A stretch of 64,000 bases of DNA, taken from positions 1 through 64,000 of the forward strand of contig CAVAJF010000005.1 of the NCBI GenBank assembly GCA_963588905.1. The letters run 5' to 3'. Below the pieces are notes generated by a model that ran no database searches, was not told the DNA's origin, and saw only the letters and a list, made by a program, of their open reading frames with translations. Of the stretch, positions 16,889 to 26,152 are shown in pieces. Each line of letters begins with the position of its first letter. Position 1 is the stretch's first letter. The position numbers and the translations under genes were made by a program. Source of the DNA: Butyricicoccus_A sp963588905. Its GTDB lineage: Bacteria; Bacillota; Clostridia; Oscillospirales; Butyricicoccaceae.

Positions 16889-18595
16889 ATGGATTTTTCA
16901 AAGTTTCCTGAACTGGCGAAGGCAGCCAGAGGAGATGTACAGGCAGATCTGGTATTTCGAGGCGGCAATGTCATCAATGTCTTTACCGGAGAGATTTTGC
17001 GCACTTCGGTTGCTGTCACAGATGGCGTGATTGTCGGCATTGGGGATGCCTATACCGGCAGACAAGAAATTGATCTGAATGGAAAATATCTGTGTCCGGG
17101 ATTTATTGATGGACATTTACACTTGGAATCGACGATGGTGACACCAGCTGAGCTGGTTGAGCAGGCAGTTAAGTGCGGCACGACGACATATATTGCCGAT
17201 CCACATGAGGCAGCGAATGTCAGCGGTGCGGCAGGCATTGATTATATCTTGGATGAGACCGAAGATGTTCCGGCAAATGTCTATGTCATGATGCCGTCTT
17301 GTGTGCCGGCGCTGCCCTTTGAGGACAATGGCTGTACCTTTGACGCAGCGGAAATGAAAAAATATCAAGATAATCCGCGTGTTTTGGGATTGGGCGAAGT
17401 GATGGATTATGTATCTACCGTCAACGCCGATCCCGTGATGACAGAAAAGCTCGCGTTGTTTGATGGAAAACCTAAGGACGGACATGCACCGGGTTTGACG
17501 GGAAAACAACTCAATACCTATGTGCTGGCTGGCATTACAAACGATCATGAATGCTCTACCGTAGAAGAAGTGCTGGAAAAACGTCGTCTTGGTATGCATA
17601 TTCATATCCGAGAGGGCAGTGCTGCCCGCAATCTGGAACCGATTGTCAATGGCATTATCATGCACAACATGGACATCAGCGGCTTTTCGTTCTGCACGGA
17701 TGACAAGCATATTGAAGATATTCATACAGAAGGACATATTGACCATTGTGTGCGAAAAGCGATTGACTGCGGCATTGCACCGGTTGACGCGATTCGCATG
17801 GCGACAATCAATACGGCACGACATTATGGCCTAGAACATCAGACAGGTGCGATTGCACCGGGATTACAGGCCGATCTCATCGTGTTGGATGATTTGGAAA
17901 CCGTCAAAATTCACACGGTATATTTTAAGGGCAAGGATGTTGAGAGTTTTCATGCGCATCCAAAGCTGCCGCAGGATAGCCCGTTGCGCCGCACCGTGCA
18001 CAGCTTGCCGGTTAGACCAGAGCAATTGGAATTGCCAGTCGGAGAAAAAACCGACGTTATCCGTGTCATTCCGAATGAGCTGATTACGGGGCATGAAGAA
18101 GTGCGCCTTCCGCAGAAAAATGGCTTGTTCATGCCGGATGACTTGTATAGCAAAATTGCTGTGGTAGAACGGCACCACAACACAGGAAAAGTCGGCGTAG
18201 GTGCTGTCATGGATTTTAATATACAGAACGGTGCAATTGCATCTACTGTGGCGCATGACAGTCACAATTTATCTGTCATTGGAGATAACGATGCAGACAT
18301 GCTGCGTGCGATTGAGCATTTGCGCGAGATTGGCGGCGGCTATACACTGGTACAAAACGGAAAAATTTTGTATACGGTTCCTCTGCCAATTATGGGACTG
18401 ATGAGTGATGCGGGATTCCATGCCGTACAGTCGGAGCTTTCTGCGATGATTGCCAAAGCACATCAGATGGGTGTGCCGAAGGGTGTTTCGCCGCTGACGC
18501 TGTTGTCATTCTTGGCACTTCCGGTGATTCCGGCACTGCGCATTACACCACGTGGCGTATTTGATGTAGAAAAAATGCAATTTTTGGCACAATAA
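16889..18595 (+). CDS. ade: Adenine deaminase
   Basis: Converts adenine to hypoxanthine and ammonia in purine salvage. The 568-residue bacterial-type enzyme has the metal-binding motif FIDGHLHLEST near residue 72, TTTYIADPHEAANV near 99, and FSFCTDDKHIEDI near 268, followed by the adenine-deaminase-specific C-terminal domain (HDSHNLSVIGDN near 453). The length is normal. It is monocistronic and divergent from the radical SAM gene. Confidence 0.95.
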   Translation: MDFSKFPELAKAARGDVQADLVFRGGNVINVFTGEILRTSVAVTDGVIVGIGDAYTGRQEIDLNGKYLCPGFIDGHLHLESTMVTPAELVEQAVKCGTTTYIADPHEAANVSGAAGIDYILDETEDVPANVYVMMPSCVPALPFEDNGCTFDAAEMKKYQDNPRVLGLGEVMDYVSTVNADPVMTEKLALFDGKPKDGHAPGLTGKQLNTYVLAGITNDHECSTVEEVLEKRRLGMHIHIREGSAARNLEPIVNGIIMHNMDISGFSFCTDDKHIEDIHTEGHIDHCVRKAIDCGIAPVDAIRMATINTARHYGLEHQTGAIAPGLQADLIVLDDLETVKIHTVYFKGKDVESFHAHPKLPQDSPLRRTVHSLPVRPEQLELPVGEKTDVIRVIPNELITGHEEVRLPQKNGLFMPDDLYSKIAVVERHHNTGKVGVGAVMDFNIQNGAIASTVAHDSHNLSVIGDNDADMLRAIEHLREIGGGYTLVQNGKILYTVPLPIMGLMSDAGFHAVQSELSAMIAKAHQMGVPKGVSPLTLLSFLALPVIPALRITPRGVFDVEKMQFLAQ

Positions 18596-18600
18596 CAAGC

Positions 18601-18629
18601 AAAAACCACCGGTTTTACCGGTGGTTTTG
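18601..18629. terminator. Bidirectional terminator between ade and the HAD gene
   Basis: Stem AAACCACCGGT / ACCGGTGGTTT with a 3-nt loop, flanked by A and T runs. Confidence 0.9.
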
Positions 18630-18633
18630 TGGT

Positions 18634-19284
18634 TTATAGAGATAATAACAGATCTTTCAGCTGCGCTGGTGTTTCGACAATATGTGCAGCATGATGGGCT
18701 TCTGCTTCTTCTCGGCTGCCAAAGCCATACAGCACATAGGTACAGTCGATGCCGTGCTTGCGAGAGCCTTCGACATCGAACAAGCGATCTCCAATCATTT
18801 CGACATCGGAGGGATCTGGATTTCCTGCGCGCTGTAATGCCAGTTCAACAATTTGCTCTTTGGCATCCATTTTACCATCCAATGTGGCACCGCAAATGGC
18901 TTCTAAATACGGCGTCAATCCGAATTTATCTGCAATCCGGGTGGAAAAGGCTTCCGGTTTGCTGGTGACCATAAAGCAGCGTTTTCCTGCGTCATTTAAA
19001 GCCTTCAGCACCTCTGGGATGCCGTCATAAACGCGATTTTCAAACAGACCGCCGGTTGAATATCTGGCGCGGTAATCACGGACAGCCTGCTGTGCTTGCT
19101 CTTTGCTCATGCCTGCAATATCCATGAAGCTGTCAATGAGCGGAGGCCCGATAAAACGGCGCAGATCTTCCTCGGACGGATACGGCCAATGCTGTAAATC
19201 CAACGCATGACGGACACAATTTAAAATTCCCTCGCCGGAGTCGGTCAACGTTCCGTCGAGATCAAAAAAGAAAATATGTTTCAT
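18634..19284 (-). CDS. HAD superfamily phosphatase, phosphoglycolate phosphatase-like
   Basis: A 216-residue HAD hydrolase with motif I FFDLDGTLTDSG at the N-terminus, motif II VTSKPE near residue 105, and motif IV IGDRLFDVEGSRKHG near 167. The cap is the small alpha-helical type seen in phosphoglycolate phosphatase and pyrophosphatase PpaX. The ATG is preceded by AGGAGA. Substrate cannot be fixed. It lies just downstream of sigK on the same strand, with a 66-nt gap. Confidence 0.88.
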   Translation of the reverse strand: MKHIFFFDLDGTLTDSGEGILNCVRHALDLQHWPYPSEEDLRRFIGPPLIDSFMDIAGMSKEQAQQAVRDYRARYSTGGLFENRVYDGIPEVLKALNDAGKRCFMVTSKPEAFSTRIADKFGLTPYLEAICGATLDGKMDAKEQIVELALQRAGNPDPSDVEMIGDRLFDVEGSRKHGIDCTYVLYGFGSREEAEAHHAAHIVETPAQLKDLLLSL

Positions 19285-19350
19285 ATCAAATCTCCTGTTT
19301 GGTAATAAGACTTGATATGAGTGTATCAGATTTTGTCCGTTCCTGCAAGG

Positions 19351-20043
19351 TTAGAGCTGGGATTCCAAGGTGCGGCGCAATTTGAGCAGGGCTTTTTTCT
19401 CAATGCGGGAGATGTACGAACGGGAAATCGCATATTGTTTGGCGGTTTCGCGCTGCGTGAGCGGCGGTTGACCGGTCAGACCATAACGCAGACGAATAAT
19501 TTCTCGTTCTCGCGGCTCCAGTGTTTGCATCGCGCGAAACAGCAGCTGGCCTTGATCGCTGTTGTCCACCTGCTCCAAGCCGTGGTCATGGCTGGATAAA
19601 ACATCCATCAGAGACAAGGAGCTGCCGTCTCCGTCTTGCTCCATCGGTTCATCCAGAGAAATGTCTCCGGCGTATTTTTTCACAGCACGGAAATGCATGA
19701 GGATTTCATTTTCAATACAGCGGGAAACATAGGTCGCAAGGCGCACGTTTTTATCCGGATCAAAAGTAGAGACACCTTTGATGAGCCCGATGGTTCCAAT
19801 AGAAATCAGATCGTCGGTTTCTGAGGAAGCGGCATAATATTTTTTGACAATATGCGCAACAAGACGAAGATTGTGTTCGATGAGCATTTCACGGGCTTGT
19901 GTGTCACCATTTTGCATGGCTGCAATACAGGCGGCTTCCTGCTCAGCGCTGAGCGGACGGGGAAAAGAGCCGGAAGGAGAAGAAACACGCAGAATGCAAA
20001 AGGCAGCACCGCAAATGAGTGCCGTTGTGAGAGAAATTAACAT
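19351..20043 (-). CDS. sigK: RNA polymerase sporulation sigma factor K (intact)
   Basis: The late mother-cell sigma factor of sporulation. The 230-residue product has a short hydrophobic N-terminal stretch (MLISLTTALICGAAFCIL), as in pro-sigma-K, which is removed by proteolysis in Bacillus. Region 2 follows (DDLISIGTIGLIKGVSTFDP, then RLATYVSRCIENEILMHFR), and region 4 has TQRETAKQYAISRSYISRIEKKAL. The gene is continuous, with no skin-type prophage splitting it. The ATG at 20043 has GGAAGGTGAT upstream; an open frame extends 24 codons further but lacks a ribosome binding site. Confidence 0.93.
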   Translation of the reverse strand: MLISLTTALICGAAFCILRVSSPSGSFPRPLSAEQEAACIAAMQNGDTQAREMLIEHNLRLVAHIVKKYYAASSETDDLISIGTIGLIKGVSTFDPDKNVRLATYVSRCIENEILMHFRAVKKYAGDISLDEPMEQDGDGSSLSLMDVLSSHDHGLEQVDNSDQGQLLFRAMQTLEPREREIIRLRYGLTGQPPLTQRETAKQYAISRSYISRIEKKALLKLRRTLESQL

Positions 20044-20168
20044 ACAATCACCTTCCACTTTGGAATGCTTCAGCATATGCTGAGAGAAGTTGTCTGGTGC
20101 ATCTCCGGTAAACAAAACTGCAGTATGTAAAGACGAGAAAAGATTTTTTTACATTTTTGAAATTCTGA

Positions 20169-20197
20169 TTGAGAAAGTGCCGGATTCACGCTATAAT
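20169..20197 (+). promoter_or_regulatory. Promoter of the methyltransferase operon
   Basis: TTGAGA (20169-20174), 17-nt spacer, TATAAT (20192-20197), about 50 nt before the first gene of the three-gene unit. Confidence 0.7.
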
Positions 20198-20247
20198 ACG
20201 GATATAAGGAAAGTTTGATTAGGCTAACGGATAAGAAGAGGAGAGAG

Positions 20248-21039
20248 ATGGCTATGGATAAAAATATGATACTCTCCGGTGTGTCGGAAACCATGCTGCA
20301 AACAGTCTATGCCAGAGCAAAAGAGAGTAAAGGCAGAGGTGTAATCTGTGATCCGAAATCTGAGGAAATCATCAGAAAACTGGACTATGATTTTTCGCTT
20401 GCGGATACGGATAAGGCCATGCATAGTGGCGTGATTGCCCGTACCATCATGTTGGATCACTTGGTTTCAGGATGGCTTGCGAAGACCCCGAATGCTGTTG
20501 TGGTGAATATCGCTTGTGGGCTGGATACTCGATGCTATCGGATGAGCGGTTACACCCATTGGTACAACCTCGACTTGCCGGAGGTTATTGCTGTACGAAA
20601 AAAACTTTTGCCGGAAAACGGCAGAATCTCGCAGATCGCTATATCTGCTATGGATGATTGGGGATGCGAGATTGAAGAACAAGAAAATTCGATATTGGTC
20701 ATTGTTGAGGGATTGACCATGTACTTGAATAAAAGGGACGTTACATGTATTTTTGATGTGATTGCAGAGCGATTTCATGCGGCAACAGTATTTGTGGAAA
20801 CGATGAATCCTCTCGTTGCGAAGCGATTGAAGGAAAAATCAATTGAAGGCAGCCATGCGAAATTCACATGGGGTGTAAAAAACGGTGCGGCTTTAGCCAA
20901 ACTGTTGCCGGACTTTCACTTGATAGAAGAGCACTGTTTGACGGAAGGCATGGCGGCATTTATCCCAATCTATAAGGTACTGGACAAGATTCCTGCTGTA
21001 CGTAACATCTCCAACAAAATCATTGTTTTAGAGAGATAG
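20248..21039 (+). CDS. SAM-dependent O-methyltransferase, leucine carboxyl methyltransferase-like
   Basis: A 263-residue methyltransferase of the LCM/TcmP family, which modifies small molecules or carboxyl groups. The SAM-binding motif VVNIACGLDTRCYRM is near residue 92, followed by the acidic segment YNLDLPEV near 115 and VIVEGLTMYL near 150. The start is ATG 20248 or ATG 20254, both close behind AAGAGGAGAGAG. It is the first gene of an operon with the ATC-hydrolase-like and ketopantoate-reductase-like genes. Its codon and base use look more A/T-rich than the housekeeping genes around it, which may reflect transfer. The substrate is unknown. Confidence 0.85.
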   Translation: MAMDKNMILSGVSETMLQTVYARAKESKGRGVICDPKSEEIIRKLDYDFSLADTDKAMHSGVIARTIMLDHLVSGWLAKTPNAVVVNIACGLDTRCYRMSGYTHWYNLDLPEVIAVRKKLLPENGRISQIAISAMDDWGCEIEEQENSILVIVEGLTMYLNKRDVTCIFDVIAERFHAATVFVETMNPLVAKRLKEKSIEGSHAKFTWGVKNGAALAKLLPDFHLIEEHCLTEGMAAFIPIYKVLDKIPAVRNISNKIIVLER

Positions 21040-21072
21040 AGGCTCTATAAACGGCTATATTGGAGGCGCGTG

Positions 21073-21777
21073 ATGAAAGATTATGAATTGCAGTTTGATC
21101 GAAATTGTCATGTACTGTATTCCAAGTCATGTAAAAAACAGATACAAAAGAAGATTGCGCAGCATTATCCTAAGGCAGAACGAGCAGCAATTTGGGAACA
21201 GGTACAACAGCAGTATGTGGATTTTCTCTCGGATTGGCGTACCGATTTGGGTGGCAGAAAAAATTTTCACAACGGAAAGGGCGGAAATTATGACTGTATT
21301 GCCTTGATGGCCTATTATGTAGTTTGCAAAGAAGTCACCAGTCTTACGGAAATCGAAGAGATGGAGGGGAATTTGTTTCTGCCAGCGTTTCGTATTCTTT
21401 CTAAATTTGTGGACTGTAACAAGCCAATGTTCAAAAGACTGCTGTACAAATCTTTCCAAAACGCGAAGCGTCAATGTGACAAATGGGGAGATTTTCAGAT
21501 GAATGTCGCGTCATTTGATCCTGAAAAACCGATTTATTATGAGTTCACCACTTGTCCGACAGCAGAGTTTGCTAAGAAGCATAACCTGCTGGAAGTTATG
21601 CCTGCTTTCTGCAATCCAGACTTTGCATCTATGGAACTGATTCATGCAAAGCTGGTGAGAAAAAACACTTGCGCCAACGGCGACAAGTGTGATTATACAA
21701 TTTGTGGAGACAAGGATCTTTATCTACGAGGACATCCGGAATATCAGGATGAGGCGGGCTATCGCAGAAACAAATGA
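21073..21777 (+). CDS. L-2-amino-thiazoline-4-carboxylate hydrolase-like protein
   Basis: A 234-residue protein resembling the ATC hydrolase family (PF14196), first known from bacterial conversion of ATC toward cysteine. Its recognisable core runs from MNVASFDPEKPIYYEFTTCP to the cysteine-rich C-terminal part with LLEVMPAFCNPDF and CANGDKCDYTI. Most members of this family have no tested activity and sit beside diverse enzymes, so cysteine synthesis should not be assumed. ATG 21073 is chosen over the overlapping GTG 21070 (both behind GGAGG). It follows the methyltransferase by 33 nt and precedes the reductase by 25 nt, so the three are co-transcribed. Confidence 0.75.
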   Translation: MKDYELQFDRNCHVLYSKSCKKQIQKKIAQHYPKAERAAIWEQVQQQYVDFLSDWRTDLGGRKNFHNGKGGNYDCIALMAYYVVCKEVTSLTEIEEMEGNLFLPAFRILSKFVDCNKPMFKRLLYKSFQNAKRQCDKWGDFQMNVASFDPEKPIYYEFTTCPTAEFAKKHNLLEVMPAFCNPDFASMELIHAKLVRKNTCANGDKCDYTICGDKDLYLRGHPEYQDEAGYRRNK

Positions 21778-21802
21778 TACATGAAAACAGGAGATTTTTA
21801 CG

Positions 21803-22729
21803 ATGAGGATTTTAGTATTTGGTGCGGGCGTACTTGGATGTAATCTTGCAAGAAATTTATTTCGTGCCGGAAAAGATATAACATTGCTTGCACGGGGAAA
21901 ATGGGCAGAGCAGATCCAAACAAATGGTTTGCGGATCAGAAATATATTTTCTCTGCGTACATCGGTCAGTCATGTTTCGGTAGTAACCGAACTTGTATCG
22001 AATGATCGGTATGATGTAATATTTGTTGCCGTACAGTATACACAGCTTAATGCGGTTATTGATGTTCTGCGCGAAAACGAAACAAAAAATATTGTTTTTG
22101 TCGGCAATAATGTGCGTGCTTCGGAGGTGGCTGCATGTTTGCCGGAGAAAAATATCCTGTTTGCTTTTGAAAGCGCAGCAGGACATCGGGAGCCTGAGCG
22201 CGTCGTTTCGATTGATCTGCGTAAGATTACAATTGGACAGCTCCGCGGTTCACATTCAAACGAAGCATTGATTGGACAAATTTTTGATGGGACAAAGTAT
22301 AAAGTGCAATATGAGCCTAATATGGGTGATTATCTCTTGTGTCATGCCGCGTTTGTGCTTCCTGCTGTTTTTGCCTGTTATAAAACGGATGGTAATTTAA
22401 AAAGGGTCAAAAAGGACAATGATTATCTGAATCGATTGATTACTGCCAATGTTGAGGGCTATCGTGCTATAAAAAATGCCGGACATGAAATTTTACCCAA
22501 ACAGGATGCAAATTTTGAGAGTACTGCATATCGAAAAACTTGTTTTCGTTTTTTTAAGCTCATGTGTGCGACTGTTCTCGGAAAAATCTGTGCTTCCGAT
22601 CATGCCATGCATGCTGTTGAAGAAATGAATGCATTAAATCGAGATATGAAAACATTTTTTGATGTTAACGGGGCAGAATATCCGATATGGCAGGAGCTTG
22701 AAACGGAGTGCAGGGGATATTTGAAATAA
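21803..22729 (+). CDS. Ketopantoate reductase family protein
   Basis: A 308-residue NAD(P)-dependent reductase of the ApbA/PanE family. The N-terminal Rossmann fingerprint is RILVFGAGVLGCNLARNL; a family-type segment VGNNVRASEV lies near residue 105; the C-terminal half is helical. True ketopantoate reductases act in pantothenate synthesis, but this copy shares an operon with a methyltransferase and an ATC-hydrolase-like gene and has no pantothenate gene near it, so a different 2-oxo or imine substrate is likely. A/T-rich codon use matches its operon partners. Confidence 0.8.
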   Translation: MRILVFGAGVLGCNLARNLFRAGKDITLLARGKWAEQIQTNGLRIRNIFSLRTSVSHVSVVTELVSNDRYDVIFVAVQYTQLNAVIDVLRENETKNIVFVGNNVRASEVAACLPEKNILFAFESAAGHREPERVVSIDLRKITIGQLRGSHSNEALIGQIFDGTKYKVQYEPNMGDYLLCHAAFVLPAVFACYKTDGNLKRVKKDNDYLNRLITANVEGYRAIKNAGHEILPKQDANFESTAYRKTCFRFFKLMCATVLGKICASDHAMHAVEEMNALNRDMKTFFDVNGAEYPIWQELETECRGYLK

Positions 22730-22752
22730 GATAGTTCTATAGCTTCATAAAT

Positions 22753-22793
22753 AACACGAGAGACATTTCGATAAGAAATGTCTCTCGTGTTTT
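22753..22793. terminator. Bidirectional terminator between convergent operons
   Basis: A 16-bp perfect stem beginning ACACGAGAGACATTTC, with T4 on the plus side. Confidence 0.9.
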
Positions 22794-22807
22794 GCAAAAT
22801 ATGCGGT

Positions 22808-23494
22808 TTACTTGTTAGAAAGTCCAAGACCGTTAACCCAATTGGCAACTTCGGTCTGACTTGCGCCGCTGCTGAAACGCTGACCTTCCTGCCAATCGCC
22901 GGAGCCTGCCATCTCGGACAGCAAATCTCCGCTCTGTCCCATACCGGAGGAGGAAGAGGTTGCGAACGGAATCACCGTCTTGCCGTTGAAGTCATTATTT
23001 TTTACAAAATTGTCAACCGGCCATGCGGCAATCCCCCACCAGATCGGATAGCCGATGAAAACGGTATTGTACTGATCCCAATTTTCTACTTCTGTGGTGG
23101 TCAGCGGCACATCGCGAAGAGATTCATCGTCATGCTCTTTGCTGACGCGGCTGTCCTCGTTGGTCCAATCCAAATCATCCGAAGTGTATGGTTCTGTCGG
23201 CGTGATTTCAAATACATCGGCATTTGCGGCATCTGCAATGTCTTTCGCCACACGTGCAGTATTGCCGGATGCGGAGTAGTACACAACCAGAACCTTACCG
23301 CCGTCAGAACTGGTGTTGTTGCTTGCGGAATTGTTTGTTGCTGTTTCCGCCTGTTGTGTGCCGGAACCAGAACCTTGTGTTGGTGTGTTCTGGGAAGAAG
23401 GTGTCGATGCATTGCCACTCTGTCCGCAGGCAGTCAGAGAGAACAGCATAACGCCTGCCAAGAGCAGACTGTTCCACTTTCGAAAAAATTTCAT
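22808..23494 (-). CDS. Flavodoxin lipoprotein
   Basis: A 228-residue secreted or membrane-anchored flavodoxin. The signal peptide ends in a lipobox (LFSLTACG, Cys about residue 23), followed by a Ser/Asn/Thr-rich linker and a flavodoxin domain with the FMN phosphate loop VVYYSASGNTARVA near residue 72 and FIGYPIWWGIAAWPV near 147. The domain is of the flavodoxin_4 type. An FMN protein on the outer face suggests extracellular electron handling or quinone reduction. It is the last gene of the adh operon, 24 nt after the broken aldo/keto reductase. Confidence 0.88.
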   Translation of the reverse strand: MKFFRKWNSLLLAGVMLFSLTACGQSGNASTPSSQNTPTQGSGSGTQQAETATNNSASNNTSSDGGKVLVVYYSASGNTARVAKDIADAANADVFEITPTEPYTSDDLDWTNEDSRVSKEHDDESLRDVPLTTTEVENWDQYNTVFIGYPIWWGIAAWPVDNFVKNNDFNGKTVIPFATSSSSGMGQSGDLLSEMAGSGDWQEGQRFSSGASQTEVANWVNGLGLSNK

Positions 23495-23518
23495 AGTGCA
23501 TTTCCTCCTAAAAATGTA

Positions 23519-24432
23519 TTATTGTTTTACTATGCGGCTTCCGCCGAATACTTGAGACATCTTCATGCCGTCGAGCGCTTTGTCGATAGCAGTGACTTCC
23601 TCGGCGGACAGGATAATATCTGCCGCGCCGGCGTTTTCAGTCAGACGGCTCAGCTTGCGCGTGCCGGGAATCGGAACGATATACGGCTTTTTGCACAGCA
23701 TCCAAGCGAGAGAAATTTGAGCAGGAGTTGCCTGCTTTTCCTGTGCGAGTTGATGCAGCAGTGCTAACAACTCTTGATTTTGGTCAATACTATCCGATTG
23801 GAACTGCGGCATATTGCTTCGATAATCGTATTTTTTGTCAAAATTTTCATTTTTGCTGTATCGTGCGGAGAGAAAACCATTTGCCAGCGGAGAGAATGCC
23901 ACGTAACCAATGTGCAGCTGCTCCAAAACAGGGAATAGATTTTCATGCCAGCGTGCCATCATAGAATAACGATTTTGAATGGCTGTCACAGGGCAGACGG
24001 TATGTGCTCGCCGCAAATAGTCCTCGTTGGCTTCGGAAATGCCCCAATGCAGTATCTTTCCCTCTTTTATCAGAGAAGCCATTACATCCGCCACTTCTTC
24101 AGGGGCTGTATTGACATCAATACGGTGTTGAAAATACAGGTCGATATGATCCGTATGCAAACGTGTCAGCGATCCCTCTACTGATTCACGAATTCGCTTC
24201 GGGCTGGAATCGGTAACGATAGGATATGGAACCTGATGACTGGATAAATCAAAACGAATACCAAACTTGGTTGCAATTTTCACTTTGTCACGATACGGAG
24301 CCAATGCTTCTCCTACAAGTCGTTCATTATTTCTTTTTTATCTGCGGGTGCACCGTAAGCGTGGCTCATACCCATACAGCCCAAACCGACGGAAGATACC
24401 GTAAGATCTGTTCCTAATGTACGATACTGCAT
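23519..24432 (-). pseudogene. Aldo/keto reductase, broken by an internal deletion
   Basis: The reading starts at 24432 with MQYRTLGTDLTVSSVGLG, a typical aldo/keto reductase N-terminus, and runs 39 codons to TAG at 24313-24315. A second frame resumes with NERLVGEALAPYRDKVKIATK and continues to the normal end at 23519. Compared with the family, the segment containing FFDTAEVYG is missing, with a frame change at the junction around 24325-24335. That segment carries the catalytic Asp and Tyr; the catalytic Lys (KIATKFG) and His (YFQHRID) remain downstream. The remaining frame alone cannot be an active enzyme. The downstream part looks otherwise well preserved, which suggests a recent event or an assembly error. 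Confidence 0.85.
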
Positions 24433-24433
24433 A

Positions 24434-24883
24434 TTATACGTCCTTACTCAGCTTAGCAGCTTCATTCTTGTTGGTTGCCATGCCGCCATAAGTCATACCG
24501 TACAGCGCAGCGAAGCGCTTCATGGTATATTCACCGGCTTCCAGTATCCATTTTTCCGGTGCAGCACCTTGGAATACAAAATACAGCTTACGGCCGGACA
24601 GAGATCCATTTTCCACATAACCATAGAAACGGTCAAGAACGTTGCGGACACTGCCGCAAATGTTGTGCCAGTATACCGGTGAGCCAATCACGACAATATC
24701 TGCCTTTTCCATCGCGGAGATCACAGTATCAAGTCCGTCGTTAGGAAGATTTTGCCCATAAGCACCGATCGTGTAATCGGTCAAGTTTACGGTTTCATAA
24801 GAATTGCCCTTGAGCAAATCTGCTGCCAGTGCAGCAGTATTGCCGTTTTTGTTTGGGCTTCCGTTGATAAATACAATACGCAT
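24434..24883 (-). CDS. Flavodoxin-like NAD(P)H-dependent oxidoreductase
   Basis: A 149-residue FMN-binding protein with the phosphate loop FINGSPNKNGNTAALA at the N-terminus and IGSPVYWHNICGSVRNVLDRF near residue 75. Such proteins reduce quinones, nitro compounds or azo compounds, or act as flavodoxin-type carriers. ATG 24883 follows AAGGAGG with normal spacing; a longer frame to 24910 lacks a ribosome binding site. It sits 17 nt after the alcohol dehydrogenase and 1 nt before the aldo/keto reductase, so the operon is tightly packed. Confidence 0.88.
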   Translation of the reverse strand: MRIVFINGSPNKNGNTAALAADLLKGNSYETVNLTDYTIGAYGQNLPNDGLDTVISAMEKADIVVIGSPVYWHNICGSVRNVLDRFYGYVENGSLSGRKLYFVFQGAAPEKWILEAGEYTMKRFAALYGMTYGGMATNKNEAAKLSKDV

Positions 24884-24900
24884 AAGAAAGAACCTCCTTG

Positions 24901-26058
24901 TTACCGGCATTCCATCAGAATGTCATACAGTTCATCGTGGGTCAATTTCTTACAGCAGCCAGCTGTGAGGACAGTAGAATCAGCGATTGCACGAAAATCG
25001 GTATCAGCCGGAATATGCATGTCTGTAAAGGTGGTAGGCAGACCGATTTCTTTGATAAAAGCTGCCAATGCTTCGATACCTGCAAGAGCTGTCGCTTTTT
25101 CTGTGCCGTTTGGTGCAATGCCCCAGACATTTTGTGCGAAGCGAGCAAAACGCTGGACACCGGACGAATAGATATGACGATACAGAACCGGATGAATCAC
25201 GGCAAGACCGGCACCATGGTTGCAGTTGGTGTATGCGCCCAACTGGTGCTCTAGCATATGGCACTGAAAATCCGTAATCTTTCCGATTTTCAGAATGCTG
25301 TTTTCCGCCATGGCAGAAGCCCAGGCAAGCTCACTGCGGGCATTATAATTTTCGTGGTCGGTCATCAGTACGCGAATGTTGCGAATGACACTGCGCATTA
25401 CCGCTTCGTTGATGTCATCGGACAGGTTGTTTTCTTCCGGCTTGCCGAAATATGTTTCCATGGCATGGCTCAAGGTATCAAAGGCGCCGGAGATAACCTG
25501 CGGGAACGGGACAGACATCGAATAATTGGGATCAAGAAAGGCAAAATCCGCCTGTGCACCCCAAAGCGCACCTTTGATTTTCTTTTCCTCATGGGTAATT
25601 ACCGCGCCGTTGTTCATCTCGGAACCGGTGCCAAATACCGTCACAATGGTGCCAAGCGGGATAAATTCGTTAGGCAGATTGTGCTTGACGGTCTGCATGT
25701 CCCAGATGTCCTCGTCCAGCTTTGCCTGTGCCGAAATAATTTTACAGCAGTCAGACACAGAACCGCCGCCGACAGCGAGAATCAAATCCACGTGGTTTTC
25801 TTTTGCCAGCTTTGCGCCTTCCTGCACTTTTGCGTAGGTCGGATTCGGCATGATGCCGGAAAATTCGACAACACGTTTGTTTTGTGCGCGGAGGATTTCT
25901 GTGACTTCCTCGTATACGCCGTTGCGCTTAATGGAGCCGCCGCCATAAGCAAGCATAACGGTCTCTCCGTACTTTTTAAGCAGGCAGCCGAGATATTCTT
26001 TCACGCCGCCCTTTCCAAAATAAACCTTCGTTTTGTTTTCAAAGATAAAGTTGTTCAT
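24901..26058 (-). CDS. Iron-containing alcohol dehydrogenase, butanol dehydrogenase type
   Basis: A 385-residue group III alcohol dehydrogenase resembling BdhA/YqhD, which reduces aldehydes with NAD(P)H. Visible segments are the N-terminal FENKTKVYFGKGG, the cofactor loop AVGGGSVSDCCKIISA near residue 95, GTGSEMNNGAVIT near 145, and the metal-ligand His segments SHAMETYFGK near 202 and CNHGAGLAVIHPVLYRH near 280. It heads a minus-strand operon of redox enzymes and is divergent from a LysR gene that probably controls it. A role in aldehyde detoxification or fermentative alcohol formation is inferred. Confidence 0.92.
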   Translation of the reverse strand: MNNFIFENKTKVYFGKGGVKEYLGCLLKKYGETVMLAYGGGSIKRNGVYEEVTEILRAQNKRVVEFSGIMPNPTYAKVQEGAKLAKENHVDLILAVGGGSVSDCCKIISAQAKLDEDIWDMQTVKHNLPNEFIPLGTIVTVFGTGSEMNNGAVITHEEKKIKGALWGAQADFAFLDPNYSMSVPFPQVISGAFDTLSHAMETYFGKPEENNLSDDINEAVMRSVIRNIRVLMTDHENYNARSELAWASAMAENSILKIGKITDFQCHMLEHQLGAYTNCNHGAGLAVIHPVLYRHIYSSGVQRFARFAQNVWGIAPNGTEKATALAGIEALAAFIKEIGLPTTFTDMHIPADTDFRAIADSTVLTAGCCKKLTHDELYDILMECR

Positions 26059-26152
26059 TGCGATACATCCTTTCTGTACTTAGTATACTACATTTTAGAA
26101 AGGAGAAGAAGTTTCCTTTGGTTCATTTGTATGAAGCCTAAGGTTATAACGG

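Noticed and set aside
19351..20043. Skin-type element splitting sigK
   Set aside because: Both sigma regions are in one continuous frame; there is no interruption or recombinase.
22778..23767. 329-residue plus-strand frame opposite the flavodoxin lipoprotein
   Set aside because: It starts inside a terminator hairpin and runs antisense to two minus-strand genes.
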